From positions 70,457,356-70,521,355 of the forward strand of contig NC_054740.1 of the NCBI RefSeq assembly GCF_018143015.1: a stretch of DNA of 64,000 nt. The letters are read 5' to 3'. Source of the DNA: Lytechinus variegatus (taxonomy: Eukaryota; Echinodermata; Echinoidea; Temnopleuroida; Toxopneustidae). This document shows positions 1 to 11,330 of this stretch, one piece after another. The notes beneath the pieces were generated by a model. The model saw only the letters and a program-made list of their open reading frames with translations. It was not told the DNA's origin and did not search any database. Numbering within the stretch: position 1 is the stretch's first letter; each line of letters starts with the position of its first letter. The translations under genes and the position numbers were made by a program.

Positions 1-78
1 AAGATGAGAGACGGTCGGATGTACTGGTAGAAAATAAATACAAGTAGCCAAAGGGAGGTGTAACACGATCATTTAATG

Positions 79-241
79 GTCCAGGGTGGTGTTTCATAAA
101 ACTTTACATAAAGTTACGCTCAACTTTACGCACGACTGAAACATGTTCTCGTGTTAAGCGGGTAACAGGACTATCATTTATCACAACACTCGTTCGAAAA
201 GTCATGCGTAACTTATGAACAGCTTTATGAAAAGACCCCAG
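79..241. repeat. Palindromic MITE-like repeat
   Basis: The left end reads ...GTTTCATAAAACTTTA and the right end reads CAGCTTTATGAAAAGACC, which are imperfect inverted copies about 160 bp apart. This is the same general design (a GTTTCAT...ATGAAAC palindrome) as the MITEs at 4.7, 10.4, 32.4 and 39.5 kb, but the sequence is different enough that it may be a separate family. No coding potential is visible. Nothing gene-like is seen in the rest of 1-880. Confidence 0.4.
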
Positions 242-880
242 ACAAAATAACAAATGCTTATACATTTAGCCCACATATCACTTCGACAGGAGCTTGTATT
301 CCGGATTTACCAAATGCACTTCAGAAAGCCTGTTATTTTTCATTCAGGGTACAATCCAAAATGTCAATTTTCCCTGTAAAATGAAATATGTGTACTGTAA
401 TTTAAAATCTATAATGACTATTAGAGCAGCCTACAACATAAAAAAATATTGAAATACGCATTTACATCTCAAAATTGACCATATCTGGTATTTTAGAGTC
501 AAAATTACTGTCTCATTTATTTTCATTCCAATTTCGAGCCCGGATATCTCTGTTATCAGCAATCATTGAGATTGATTTACCAATTAGAATTGGTTATTGA
601 AATACCATTGTTTGATAACTGAATTTCAAAAAAGCTACTATTTGATTTTGTGACTGTTACCCCCAATTAATTAGGTGCCAGTTCTCTCCAAAATCACCAT
701 TAGACATTACTGGACTAATATTATTTTTAAGAATATAATGCATGAACACTTGTATATCTGTAATAAAGTTAATGATAATTATAAATATTACATAGGCCAT
801 GTAGATTCGAATCAGTGATAGGTCAATACGCCATCACGTGACCATAGCTGCGAGGATCGCATTTGTTATATTCTAGGTTT

Positions 881-950
881 TGACGTCACCTCAGGGAATA
901 TACTGCGTAGTATTTTCAATTGCGGCGTTATATTCACTAAGGTGACGTCA
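881..950. promoter_or_regulatory. Inverted pair of CRE octamers in a hairpin
   Basis: TGACGTCA occurs at 881-888 and again at 943-950. The flanks are inverted as well (TGACGTCACCT at the left, AGGTGACGTCA at the right; GGGAATATA against TATATTCAC), so the block can fold into a hairpin. TGACGTCA is the consensus CREB/ATF site. No gene start is recognisable nearby, so the pair may simply belong to a palindromic repeat rather than act as a promoter. Confidence 0.4.
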
Positions 951-1150
951 CTCGCTGCATACAAGTTGCGTACCAAGGTAGTTTATATGATGTACGCGCT
1001 AATGTTAACGCGTCGATTGCATGAAGAACGCGCTTGATGTATTTTCCAAAAAAAATATATTATGACGTAGATGGATCAGAGCTGTAGCAAGAATTTCGGG
1101 TTTGAGCCAGATGATGAATGCAATTTCTGATGGCGAATCCACATATACTA

Positions 1151-1356
1151 TATAATATAACAGATATTGCCTGGTCTATCGTTTTAATAAATAACATTTC
1201 AACTCCCCTCCGAAGCTATATTTTTCCCTCGGGATAATATTTTCCCTCAGCGCTGCGCGCTTCGGGCAAAATATAATCCCTTGGGAAAAATATAACTCCG
1301 TCGGGGAGAGGAAATGTTATATTCAAACTCTAGGTAGGCAATATCTGTATAATATA
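1151..1356. repeat. Foldback (palindromic) element
   Basis: The outer ends are inverted copies: AACAGATATTGCC at the left and GGCAATATCTG at the right, each next to a TATAATATA stretch. The arms continue inward (AATAACATTTC against GAAATGTTAT; CTATATTTTTCCCTCGGG against CCCTTGGGAAAAATATA) to a GC-rich turn at about 1250. It has the structure of a small nonautonomous foldback element. No ORF. Confidence 0.6.
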
Positions 1357-1535
1357 CTTGCTTATATAGCGCTTAATACTTACTTTGTCAGAAGTCTCTA
1401 AGCGCTCTACAGTATATGCAGCATAATTACCCTGGCTTTAGCAGTGTAGCTGTTACGCGAGCTGCGTTTCAAGGAATAAATTCCTGCCAGGTACCCATTT
1501 ACCTCAACTGGGTTGAGTGCAGCACAAAGTTAGAA
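1357..1535 (-). mobile_element. SINE 3' portion, reverse orientation
   Basis: Read on the minus strand this contains AAATGGGTACCTGGCAGGAA and, further 3', GAGCGCTTAGAGACTTCTG and AGCGCTATATAAG. The same landmarks, in the same order, are in the SINE at 59.8-60.1 kb (GGGTACCTGGAGCG, GCACTTAGAGACACC, ATACTATATAAA). The tRNA-like head is not evident here, so the copy is probably 5'-truncated. A short fragment of the same tail (ATATGCGCTATG ... CAGCGCTTAGTGG) lies near 2690-2730. Confidence 0.55.
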
Positions 1536-1960
1536 GGTTTACTATGCCTAAATCCATTTATATTTTTCAGACAGTATACTTGTTTCAATGTTTTCAAACC
1601 CATTTCTGTCCAGAAGTGCCCTCTCCGAAATATTTAAAAATTGACAGAACATTAAGTAAAAGATTAAACCCAAATAACAATTAAAAAATATTAGTGGATG
1701 GCTGCAAGCCTCATATTTTTGTAAATTGATTATTTCACTTGTTTCCAAAACTAACACAAAACTTTAGAGAAAACAAAACATTTTAGTCAAATGATACAGT
1801 TGGGTTATCTCGATTATAAAACAACCTACAGCAGTCATAATATATTTCTATTATTCAACGAAATTTCTGGGAGATAACAACAATTGAAAACATACAATGA
1901 AACTTTTTTTTCAGATTATATGCACAATTTCTTAGTAAAAATAATACCTTTTTGATGACC

Positions 1961-2933
1961 ATAAAGGGATAGTCAGGCTGAAGAATTTATGTCTAAATAA
2001 ATAGAGTAAATTCACCGAGCAAAACACTGAAAATTTCATCAAAATCGGATAACGAATTTATTGAATTTTAAAGATTATCAATATTTTGTGAAAACAGTTA
2101 TATGCACATCATCATGAAAATTCAATAGGTGGACTGATGTCACATCCCCACTTTCCTTTTGCCTATGTTATTACATGAAATAATAACTGTTTCATTTTTT
2201 CATACATGTGTAAATGATGTGTCTCCATTATGATGAAATAAGTTGCGGCAATAAATAACTAATGCACTTAAAGAGTTGTCAATCCAATTGTTTTAGTTCT
2301 TGGTAGAAAAACTTAGAATAAACCTAATTTCATGTGATAAAATACAAAAGAACAAGTGGAGGATATGACATCAGCCCATCTAATGAATATTCATAAAGAC
2401 ACGCCTAGAACTGTTTCCCCGGAATAATGCAAATCTTTAAAAATTCAATAACCTCGTTTTTTGTTATCCGATTTTGATCAAATTTTCAGCATTTTGCTTT
2501 TTGAATTTTACTCTATTTATTGAGAAATAAAATTTCTCCAACCTGGACCATCTAGATAAATAGAGAAAAACTCACCAAGGAAAATGCTGAAAATTCCATC
2601 AAAATCTGAAAACAAATAATGGAGTCATTGAATTTTAAAGTTTAGCAATATCAAGTGAAACAGTTAATAATAATAGTAATAACGGTTATTTATATGCGCT
2701 ATGCACAGAAAGTATCACAGCGCTTAGTGGGGAGATGACGTCAGAAACTTGCTCAATGCATATTCATGAAGACACTTTGATGCATAAAAAATGTTTCACC
2801 GAAATGATGCGAAAATTTCAAAAGTCCTAAATTTTGATACACCTTTTCCGATTTGTATTAAATTTTCAGTGTTTTGTTTTATCTGATTATATGCTCAAAT
2901 CATATTATTTTCAACCTGGAATACCCTTTTATT
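1961..2933. repeat. Tandem/composite palindromic elements of the 'AAATCGGAT' family
   Basis: The left boundary ATAAAGGGATAGTCAGGCTGAA at 1961 and the right boundary TTCAACCTGGAATACCCTTTTAT at about 2910-2932 are inverted copies. Between them the block AAATAGAGTAAA...GAAAATTTCATCAAAATCGG appears forward near 2000 and 2570 and inverted near 2460-2520 and 2840-2880. It therefore looks like one palindromic element of about 580 bp plus a second partial copy. It resembles the TTAA-bounded palindromes at 31.5 and 52.8 kb. Confidence 0.6.
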
Positions 2934-4019
2934 ACTAGAATGAGAAACAAGAAATGTGGGCAAACTAGAGTATTCTGTAAAGAGGAAGTCCGCCATGATG
3001 TTATTTTTTAAGAAGATGAAAAGGAAATGCATTGATAAAGATAGTAATAATCTGTCAAAGAAAAATAGAGATTTTGGTGACGTCACAATAAGCAGCTCTC
3101 CCATGTCATGTGATATAGATTCCATACAGTGTAATTATCTAAGAAGAAAATTAAAGTGATTTTATTTGTGCATTCAAATATCAGACACATCATTTCTTAC
3201 CACCTTCTAGTAAAATATTTTTGTTCATCGATCATGAACAATCAAAATATGTGAACTCATTGAAACAATTTATGTTACATGGCATATGACGGCTTCTCTA
3301 ATATGACGTCACAAATCAAAAGCTTTAAAATTCCTATTCCATCAAAGAACTATCCCGTTCTTTGATGGATTTTAACCGATGTATATGTATTTCCCTTTAA
3401 TATGTCACGAATTTTTGGTGAGATATGCATCATGCCCGTAATTTTAGAACGTGCTTGAAATATCCTTCTTTCAGATCCAGAATATTGCAAATTGTCAGCA
3501 TGAGTATCTCACTCACACCATTCCTTTATGTCTTAATAAATACCCTACATTTTTGGAAAAATAAAGCTAATATGTACTTAAACTTCAGTCTTAAGGACTA
3601 AAAAAAGATGAAAAATATCCCCCCCCCCCTCCCAGGCAAACGCTGGATCTGCACCTTACCTTTACACTAATACTGTTAGCAAGGGCGCCGGAAGCGGGGG
3701 GGCAGGGGGGGCACTTGCCCCCCCAAAGAAAATTTCTGGGGGGCAAAACGAGATTTTGCCCCCCCCCAATGTGCCCCCCTAAAAGTAGAAAAATGATATT
3801 ATTTAAGGACAAAAGTAAACGATGAGGCACTTTTCTGCCTAAGAATAGTCATTTCTTTTGTCAAAAATGAAAAAATTTCGCCCCTGACGGGGCAATTACA
3901 CATCTTAGTAAGCCTTGCGTCTTTTGACGAACATGTCCCTCTGTGAAACATACCTTTGATTATGAGAAGCCCCTTTTCCATCTTATTACAGTGAGATAAA
4001 GTTTAACCTTTTAAACCGT

Positions 4020-4647
4020 CCCATTCCACAGAGAACAAGACCGCTGGAAGACCTTTGAACAGACCATGAATTTTGGTTGATCTTTCAGAGGTCTCTCAAT
4101 GAACCTACAGTGGTCTTTGAGGTCTTACACGAGTCCTGACCAATCTTTCAGTGGTCTTCGTGGTCTTCATTTGCTCCAAAACTTTTTGAAACGGTTCAAA
4201 ACAGTCTTACAACGGTCTTACAGGAAAATTGTCTTTCAGTGGTCTTTCAGCGGTCTTTCGATGAACTTTTAAAGGTCTTCATAGTCTTTCATTGATCTTT
4301 CGGCAGTCTCTCAAGATTTTTGCGGAGATCACTGTAAGACTCATGAGAGATTATTGAAAGATCACTGAAAGACCATTGAAAGACCATGCAAAGTCCATGG
4401 AAAGAATTCAGAAAGATCACTTATTGCATAAAAGATCTCTGAAAGACCATTGAAAGATCTCGAGAGGACTAGTCTAAGAGCAGTACGACAAGAAATATCC
4501 ATCAGTCTTTCAGAGTTCTTTGAGGGGTCTTTCTGAGCCATTCCACAGAGATGACAAATTTCATTGATCTTGAAAACCGCTGTAAGACCTCACCAATTTT
4601 AAGTCTTTCAGTGGTCTTTCAATGGTCTCCGTTCTGTGGAATGGGGG
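4020..4647. mobile_element. Foldback element built of GGTCTTTCA/TGAAAGACC repeats
   Basis: It begins CCCATTCCACAGAGAAC and ends GTTCTGTGGAATGGGGG, an inverted pair with a 2-base indel. The interior is made of dozens of short degenerate units: mainly GGTCTTTCAGTGGTCTTT in the left half and GAAAGACCATTGAAAGACC in the centre-right, so the two halves pair. A further internal GCCATTCCACAGAGATGA at about 4535 suggests a duplicated end. It is nested in the hAT-like element. No ORF. Confidence 0.6.
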
Positions 4648-4729
4648 CCTATTAATGAATACATTTCAGACTAAAAAATTTGCATGCTGGCTGTGTCGGC
4701 TAACAAACGCGCGGTCGCCCACGCTCAGA

Positions 4730-4893
4730 CCGGGGTGAAGTTTCATCAATATTTTCGTCCGACAAGTTGTAAGATCTGACAACTTTCCTGTATTCTGATT
4801 GGTTGAGAAGCATTGTTACCATAGTAACTGTCGGATAAAACAGGACTTGTCGGATAAAACGTCCTACAAGTCCTTTCATGAAACGCTCCCCGG
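4730..4893. mobile_element. MITE, 'GTTTCAT...ATGAAAC' family, copy 1
   Basis: The left end GGGGTGAAGTTTCATCAATA, followed by TCCGACAAGTTGTAAGATCTGAC, pairs with a right end TCCTACAAGTCCTTTCATGAAACGCTCCCC. The inner block GGTTGAGAAGCATTGTTACC...GTAACTGTCGGATAAAA is shared almost exactly with the copies at 10.4 and 39.5 kb. About 160 bp, noncoding. Confidence 0.7.
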
Positions 4894-5040
4894 ACCCGAT
4901 ATCACCAACGCGCGTGAACGCTAGTTACTCGAGCAACATATGGAATCTGGAAATAGCTGTAAAACCGAAAAGTTTAAAGAGTTATGAGGATTGAGTAGTT
5001 GCTTATTGGATAAATGAGAAGATGCTATAGCTTGAGTCGG

Positions 5041-5300
5041 CGAATGGAGTGCAGAGCAGGAGTACTCATCTATCAACTAATCAAGCCTCTTCTTCAACCT
5101 TTTCTGGTTTACTGGAAGTACGTCTTTATCAGGACTACGCTCGTTTGAACAAAAAATTACTCGACTATCGACTTCTACTTCCTCCTATCAATTTCACTTC
5201 TTCCTCTATCCACTTTTTTCGAAAACTCCACATGGTGTACCGTCAACCACATCCGCTGTTGGAATGTAATTGTTTTCTTCTAAATAATGTTACATAATGT
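5041..5300 (+). repeat. Dispersed repeat related to 59.3-59.5 kb
   Basis: This stretch shares ordered words with the region at 59330-59510: TTCTGGTTTAC, AAGGACTAC/AGGACTACGCT, CTATCCACTTTT and CACATGGTGTAC. An open frame of about 80 codons crosses it but carries no domain, and the related copy at 59 kb is not open in that frame. I read it as an old copy of a dispersed element, possibly a retroelement end, inside the hAT-like element. Confidence 0.4.
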
Positions 5301-6208
5301 ACATTATGAACTGCCGTAGTTCGTTACTTGATGATTATTTACATACGAATATTTCCTGGAATTTGATATTCATCATTTCCTAGTTTTGGTCACATTTTCT
5401 CCAGAAAATATGTCAAGAGAAAAGAAGATTTTGAAGGGGTCATCCAAAAGTGCTTCCCAGCCATACAAAATATGCCAAAGGAAACACATAAATCGAGTAA
5501 TGTTTTAAATTTTCAGAAAAGTTTTAAATTTTTAGACAATAATTAAGCAGGTCATATTTCTTTTTCCTCCAGTTACAAAATATGAAACGTTTTGCCTATG
5601 CATGGATAATCAGGGACTCTCTCCAATGCTGATGTCAGAAATGATTTAAATAGAATGGGGATTTAAGCGCTTATCGTCGTCTGCCACGTCAGTATTTTGA
5701 ATTTAAAAAGACATTCATTAGAATGTATTTTGTTTCTGTTGTTACGCTTCTGCTTAATACACTCCTTGAAACTTATGATAATTGTGCTCTCTCGCGTCGT
5801 CCGTGTATGTAAATGTACATAAATAAATATTTCTGAAAGGATATTGCATGAAAAATGTAATTTCTGGTATTTTGAGTCAATATAAGCGTATTACGTAATT
5901 TAATTGATCAGACACGAAAACCACATTCCGAATTAAGCGATCGTTTTGCGCGTAGATTTCATAGGTTCTCGTAAACTCTGAGTATAGTCTTTCGTAGTGA
6001 CTTCTATGTTTAATTCTCAAGAAATTTATTTTTGAATTCTCTTAGAAACGTGACTTTTAAACTCCATTTTTACACAAAGTCCTTACCGGGGGGGGGGGGC
6101 GCCTCTCCCCCTCGATCGCTTCGGTATCTCACGCTGTCAAAAATATTGTGCCCCCTTCGGGATTTTGCCCCCCAAAACTGAAAGTGTTCCGGCGCGCCTG
6201 ACTGTTAG

Positions 6209-8100
6209 ATAGATTACTTTAAAACACGGGAATTGCTCCGAGAATGCTAAATACAAACGAAATAATAATTCCGTCGAGAATCCAAACACAGGTATTGCAG
6301 GGGACGTTGCACTGGAAACTGCCCCTCTCAACTTTTTTTCAATAAACGCATACCAAAAACTTAAAACAAACACCATTTGATTGTGATTTTTTTTACATGA
6401 TCAGCCCCCCCAAAAAAAAAAAAATTAAAAAATTCAAGGCTACTGAATAGACGAAAGATGAAATGGTTTTCTCGTTGTTGCGGACTGACTGCGTTAGGAT
6501 TTCTGTCTGAAGATAGCGCCATGAAACAAACATATCAGGGAAAAGAGAAAGGTTGGCGCTTGCGTTGATGCTTGAATTCTTTGATCGACCTACTTTTTTC
6601 CCTTCAATCCTATTGCAGTATTCAACGTCCTCGGGAACATTTCTGTCGTGTAATAACGTAACCCTCAGGGTTCGAGCCAGCGGAAGACCAACTAGATCCT
6701 TGATCATCCTCACCATGATAAGACTACATCGGGTAACCATGGTATCAGAGTGGCACTATCATCGACCGATGTTCACTGACCACACCTAATTCCTTCTCAT
6801 GACAAATCTGGGTCCTCTCAAGACTGGGAAATCGAATTGGCAGGTCAACATGACATCAGACATCATCTCACCGTAAAAGAACCACATCCGGATGCCTTCC
6901 AAGCAACATTCTATCCAACAGCCATCACGGTCATCACCTCCTGATGAAATGCTGCTCCATTCGTCGCTCACCAGGCCACATGGATGGTGATATGTTCTTG
7001 AGCGTAGGCCTCTTCCACTTTGAATTGTGACTTAGGATGTATAGTAGAAGTATTGGTCGTCATCAGGTATATTCTTGTGCTGATGAATAATCAAAATAGA
7101 AAAGAAAACATTTGAAACAGTCTTATCGGTCAACAAAAGTAATCAGATCCTAAGTCCGTTTTCATAAATATTTACAACTATATTGTAACTTTTTCATGAT
7201 GAAAATTAGCATGGTAACATGGCTCAGCAGCCAATCAAAATCAAGGTTTCCATGAAAATCACAATATTGGCGAAGTTGACTTTTTATCTGGTGTGTCTCG
7301 TATCAATTCAAAATATCTTTGCAACAAAATAAATGTTGATTCCTATTTATCCATAGTGCTTATTTCCAAATAACATGGATATTTCGTTTTTAATAATTCA
7401 GAAATAATTTTTTTTCAACTTGCTTAACTCCATATCTTAAAAAAAACGAGCTCCAGATCTAATTCCTGCAGTTACTTCAGCCTTCAATTAGAGTCAACGT
7501 CACTAATATTTTGTTCTATTCCTAAAAGCCAAGCAGCTAGGTGACTTTTGATCGAACGAAAATATCCGAGTTTTGAAACATATAAAGAGGAACACCAGTC
7601 CCATATTTAACAAACTAAACATCTGGCAGTGAAACTGGCTGCATATGACTTATGAGGTCCCTAAAAGAAGGGCGCCCAAAAGAGTGCCCCTATAAAATGT
7701 ATTTAAAGAAAAATTTCAGTATTTATTAGACGTGTTGCTGCCAAAATAGGTAGTATCAAGCTTATTTAGCAATGTCATGAAACAAAATTGATATTGAAAA
7801 AAATAACGTTTTAGCGAAACAATTGGTGCTTTTTACTTTAATTATTTTCCCATAGTAATTGTTGTACATGATTTTATTAATGGGGGAGGGGGTAACATTT
7901 TCATTTTTATAATAAGATTTAAATAAAAATTGATGTTTGTAACTTTCTGAAAATGCATGGAGATTAGCTGTGAAAGGCAGAGAGATTACAAAATATGAAT
8001 GAAAGATACAACAAATTGGTTGTAAACAGCCCATGCACACTTGTATTAAAATGCGCCAAACATGAAAATAAAAAAGATGAGAAATGGGGAAAAAAGGAAA
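6209..8100. other. Gene-free interval
   Basis: AT-rich single-copy-looking sequence with short fortuitous frames of at most 115 codons and no domain. Near 6385 a TGATTGTGATTTTTTT...ATGATCAGCCCCCCC fragment recurs at 28.84 kb (GGTTGTGATTTTTTGCATGGTCAGACCCCCC). It is probably the end of a dispersed element. Confidence 0.4.
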
Positions 8101-8108
8101 TGGAAGAG

Positions 8109-8315
8109 AAGGAGCAGTAGCGTACCTAGGATTTTCCACGGGGGGGGGGAAATCCTCCGCTAAAAAATTGACCAAACAAAAGGTCTTCAACTTCTGGTCA
8201 GGGGGGGGGGGGGCAGCAGCGGCGGCGGAAGCCAATAAATTTAGGGGGTGTCCACCTGAAATTTTGGGATGGACACATGTAAAAAATGGGACAAGCGCCC
8301 CAAAAATTTTTGACA

Positions 8316-8351
<36 letters not shown>

Positions 8352-8438
8352 ATCAACCTAAATTTTAGGGGGGGACAACACACGTTTCAGGGGGGGCCAC
8401 GTGAATTTAGGGGGGGACGCAGGAAAAAAAAATTGACA

Positions 8439-8469
<31 letters not shown>

Positions 8470-8655
8470 GGTTATCAAAAAAAAATTTAGGGGGGGACCG
8501 TCCCCCCCACATAAAATTTAGGGGGGGACACGTCCCCCCGTCCCCCCCGCTTCCGGGCCTATGGGGGGCAGGGATAGGTCCCTTGCATGGTTTGTGACTC
8601 GTCAGGGGAGGGCAGTCTATCCCCTGTCCCCCGGTATGTACGCTAGTGAGAGAGA
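8109..8655. mobile_element. hAT-like element end pair with a nested insertion
   Basis: The left end is AGCAGTAGCGTACCTAGGATT and the right end, reverse complemented, begins CACTAGCGTACATACCGGGG, so the termini share CA(G/C)TAGCGTAC. Immediately inside both ends are runs of G or C. The 8-base flanks are only partly alike (AGAAGGAG, AGAGAGAT), so the target duplication is not convincing. A second element (8218-8562) has inserted into its G-run. Confidence 0.4.
8218..8562 (+). mobile_element. G-rich, A-run element, copy 1 (paired with 18.7 kb)
   Basis: From GCGGCGGAAGCCAATAAATT to CCCGCTTCCGGGCCTATG this is nearly the same sequence as 18715-19050. Both copies have the order TTTTGGGATGGACACATGT, GCGCCCCAAAAATTTTTGAC, a long A-run, AGGGGGGGACAACACACGTT, a second A-run and GGGGGGGACCGTCCCCCCC. 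The A-runs make open frames that read poly-lysine. These frames are not genes. Confidence 0.7.
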
Positions 8656-9004
8656 TGGGGGTGAAAGAAGCAAACTAAATGAAGGTAGAGAGATGAGTCA
8701 TTGGGAGTGCAAAATCTAGTCTAGTCGTATATGCTTCCATGACAATTGCTGCTCCGCTGCAACTTCAACCCTGGACACTATAATCCTAAACCGAACATAA
8801 AACCATATTGCAACCCTAACCATATATCTTAGACAAAATGATGCCTCGAGCAATTGTCACCGGAGCAAATGTGCCACCAGTCATAGACACGACGACGATC
8901 TAATATTCCACAAGCAAGTGTCAAATGATGAAAGGCAGGCGCGGATCCATTGGGGCCAAGGGGGCCTTGCATCCCCCTCAAAAAATAAATAATAAGCAAA
9001 ATAA

Positions 9005-9935
9005 AGATAGAAAGGAGAGGGGAGGAGAAAAGGAAGAGAAAATGGGAGAAAGAAAGGAGGAGGGAAGAGGGGAAAGAAAAGGAACACAAAGAAGGTAAGA
9101 GAGAGAGAAGGAAAAGAATGGAAGGGGAGAGGGGGAATGAGAAAGAGGGGAGGGAGAGAAAATAAAAGAGAATACAAAAGGGAAGGAACTGGAGTGGAAG
9201 ATAAAAAGAGGGGAAAAGAGAGAGAAAAGGAGAAGAAATAAAAGGGAGGGGAGAGGCCAAGAAGGAGAAGGATAGGAGGGGTAAGAGGGGGGGGGGGGGA
9301 GAGAGAAAAAGAGAGGAAAGGGAGAGGTGGAGGAAAAGGAAAGGAAAATAGAGAATATAAGAAAAGGAAAGGAATGGAAAAGGGGAAAGAAAGGGGAGGG
9401 GATCAAAGAGAGAAAATGAGAAGGAAACGGAGGGATAAGGAAACGGAGGGATGGGGAAAGGGTCGGGGGAAAGAGAGAAAGGGTGAAGAAAAAGGGAAAG
9501 TAAAGGGAGAGGAGAAAGAAGGGAAGGGAGAGGGGAAAGAAGGGAAAGGGAGAGGAGAAAGAAAAGGAAAAGAGAGAATAAGATAAGAAAAGGATGGAAC
9601 GGAAAAGGGGAAGAAAGAGGAGTGGAAGAGAGAGAATGGGTGAAGAAAAAGGGAAAGTAAAGGGAGAGAAGACAGAAAGAAAGGAAGGAAGGAAGGAAGG
9701 AGAGAATAAGAATGGGCAAAAGAAAGAAAGGGAGTGGGGAGAGAACAAAAAGAGAGGGGGAAAGAAAGGGAAGGGAAATAAAGAAAGGGGAGAAAAAAAT
9801 AAAGGAGAGGGAGATATATATGGGGGAAATCGATGAAAGATATAGAAAAAATGAAGAGATAGGGGAAATGGGAGAGGAAAGAGAGGGAGAAATCGAAGTA
9901 GAATGGAAAATGAAGAGGGGAAGAAATATCAGTTC
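9005..9935 (+). repeat. Polypurine tract (GGGAAAG/GAGAAAGA low complexity)
   Basis: About 930 bp on the + strand are almost entirely A and G, with larger quasi-repeats (for example GGGTGAAGAAAAAGGGAAAG near 9480 and again near 9640). Both strands carry long open frames here (up to 296 codons) made only of Ser/Phe/Pro/Leu or Lys/Arg/Glu/Gly. These follow from composition and are not coding. Confidence 0.85.
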
Positions 9936-10401
9936 AACGAAATTGTGAATATAGGAGACCTTTCCTCTTCTTTAACCAAACGATTATTATTAAAAAGGGA
10001 AACATAATTGGAAGATACAGGTGGGTCTACCAGCTGGAACGGCATCTGCCCTATTGGCAAAGCAAAAAAGAGAGAAAGGGAAAGAGACTTAGAAGAAAGT
10101 AAGAGAATTTGTAAATTTGTCACACACAACTATGACCCAGGGAAGCGGAGGGGGGGGGGGCTGAAGCACCCCTTAAGATTTTCTGGGAGTGCTGCGTATG
10201 TTATACACCATAGGCAGCATCCCCTGGAAATCAGGTTGGTATTCTAGAAATATAAAAACTTAAGCAAACTTTTGTAGTGAAAACCTTTGGTCAATTTTGG
10301 TCAAATGACCTTTCATTTCTTTCATTATTATAGGCAGATTTCAAAGCAAGATATTTTGTAATCATGTCTTACATAGCAGGATGAAGAAATTTAATAGACT
10401 T

Positions 10402-10562
10402 GGGGAGCGTTTCATCAATATTTTCATCCGACAAGTTGTCAGATCTGACATCTTTCCATGATTTTGACTGGCTGAGAGGCACTGTTCCTATGGTAACTGT
10501 CGGATAAAATGGGACTTGTCGGATAAAACGTCCGACAAGTCCTTTCATGAAACGCCCCCAGG
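10402..10562. mobile_element. MITE, 'GTTTCAT...ATGAAAC' family, copy 2
   Basis: The left end is GGGGAGCGTTTCATCAATAT and the right end is CTTTCATGAAACGCCCCCAG. The inner blocks CCGACAAGTTGTCAGATCTG and AACTGTCGGATAAAATGGGA match copies 1 and 3. About 160 bp, noncoding. Confidence 0.75.
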
Positions 10563-10734
10563 TATCTAGAATAACATTGTTACATTTCTACTTTTGAATG
10601 CATTTATAGTACTTGGCCAACTGTAAAATACCAGTCGCTAGTCATGCTAGTGGATGCATTGTTGTTTATTGTGGTTCTAATGAAAAACACGGAAAGACTT
10701 CCATATGTCCCCTCCACTAATTAAAAAAAATACT

Positions 10735-11330
10735 TCCCCCAACCCCCTTCTGTCTTTCTCTTTTTTCTTCTTTTTTTCTTCTTCCTTCCGGTGGGAACTT
10801 GGATTCGAACCTCTCGCTGCAGAACGAAGCATCTCCAGTCTGTCACCTTACTCACTGAACTAGCAGGAATTGTTGAAAGCCACGGGTTTCGTAACAATTT
10901 TTCTTCTTCTTCTTCTTCTTTCCTTGGTTGGCAACCAGTCAGGATTGACTATTTTTGCCACAGCTTTTGTTCATTTTCAGTAGCTTATTATATATTTTTT
11001 TCCATTCCTTTTTTCCTTCTCTCTCTAATTTTTTTTTCTTCCATTTCTTTTCTGTTATTTTCTTTGTCTTTTTTTTTCTCTTTTTTCTTTTCTTTTTCAT
11101 TTTATTTTTTTTTCTTTTCTTTTTGTCTCCTCTTTTCTTTTTTTTCTTCTTTTTTTTCTTTTCTTTTCTTTTTTCTTTCTTCTGTTTTCTTTGCTTTTCT
11201 TCTTATATTTCTTCTTTTTTTTCTTTTCATGAATTCTTTTTCTCTTTTCTTTTCTTTTCTTTTCTCTTTTTTTCTTTTATTTCTTTTTTGTTTCCCTTCC
11301 TTTTTTAAAAAGATTAATTTATTTTTCTTT
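10735..11330 (+). repeat. Polypyrimidine (T/C) tract
   Basis: About 550-600 bp of TTTTCTTTT-type sequence on the + strand, interrupted by about 250 bp of mixed sequence near 10790-10990. It generates a spurious Phe/Ser-rich frame of 180 codons. Together with the polypurine tract 0.8 kb upstream it makes an oppositely biased pair that could in principle form triplex DNA. Confidence 0.75.

Larger units (their letters stand above)
3680..6200. mobile_element. hAT-like nonautonomous DNA transposon with 8-bp TSD
   Basis: Direct repeats ACTGTTAG sit exactly outside each end (3672-3679 and 6201-6208). The termini are inverted: CAAGGGCGCCGGAAG at the left; the right end, reverse complemented, starts CAGGCGCGCCGGAA. 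An 8-bp target-site duplication with termini beginning CA(G)G is the hallmark of the hAT superfamily. Subterminal runs of C and G (GGGGGGCAAAACGAG...TTTTGCCCCCC near 3740-3780; TTCGGGATTTTGCCCCCC near 6160) are also inverted. No transposase frame is visible. Other repeats are nested inside (4020-4647, 4730-4893, about 5041-5300). Confidence 0.7.

Noticed and set aside
8936..8990. Left end of another hAT-like element (CAGGCGCGGATCCATTGGGG)
   Set aside because: No matching inverted right end or 8-bp duplication was found in the following 2 kb, so no element was delimited.
8829..9948. Frames of 296, 256 and about 80 codons on both strands
   Set aside because: They lie in the polypurine tract and consist only of Ser/Phe/Pro/Leu or Lys/Arg/Glu/Gly; open frames follow from lack of stop-forming codons in such composition.
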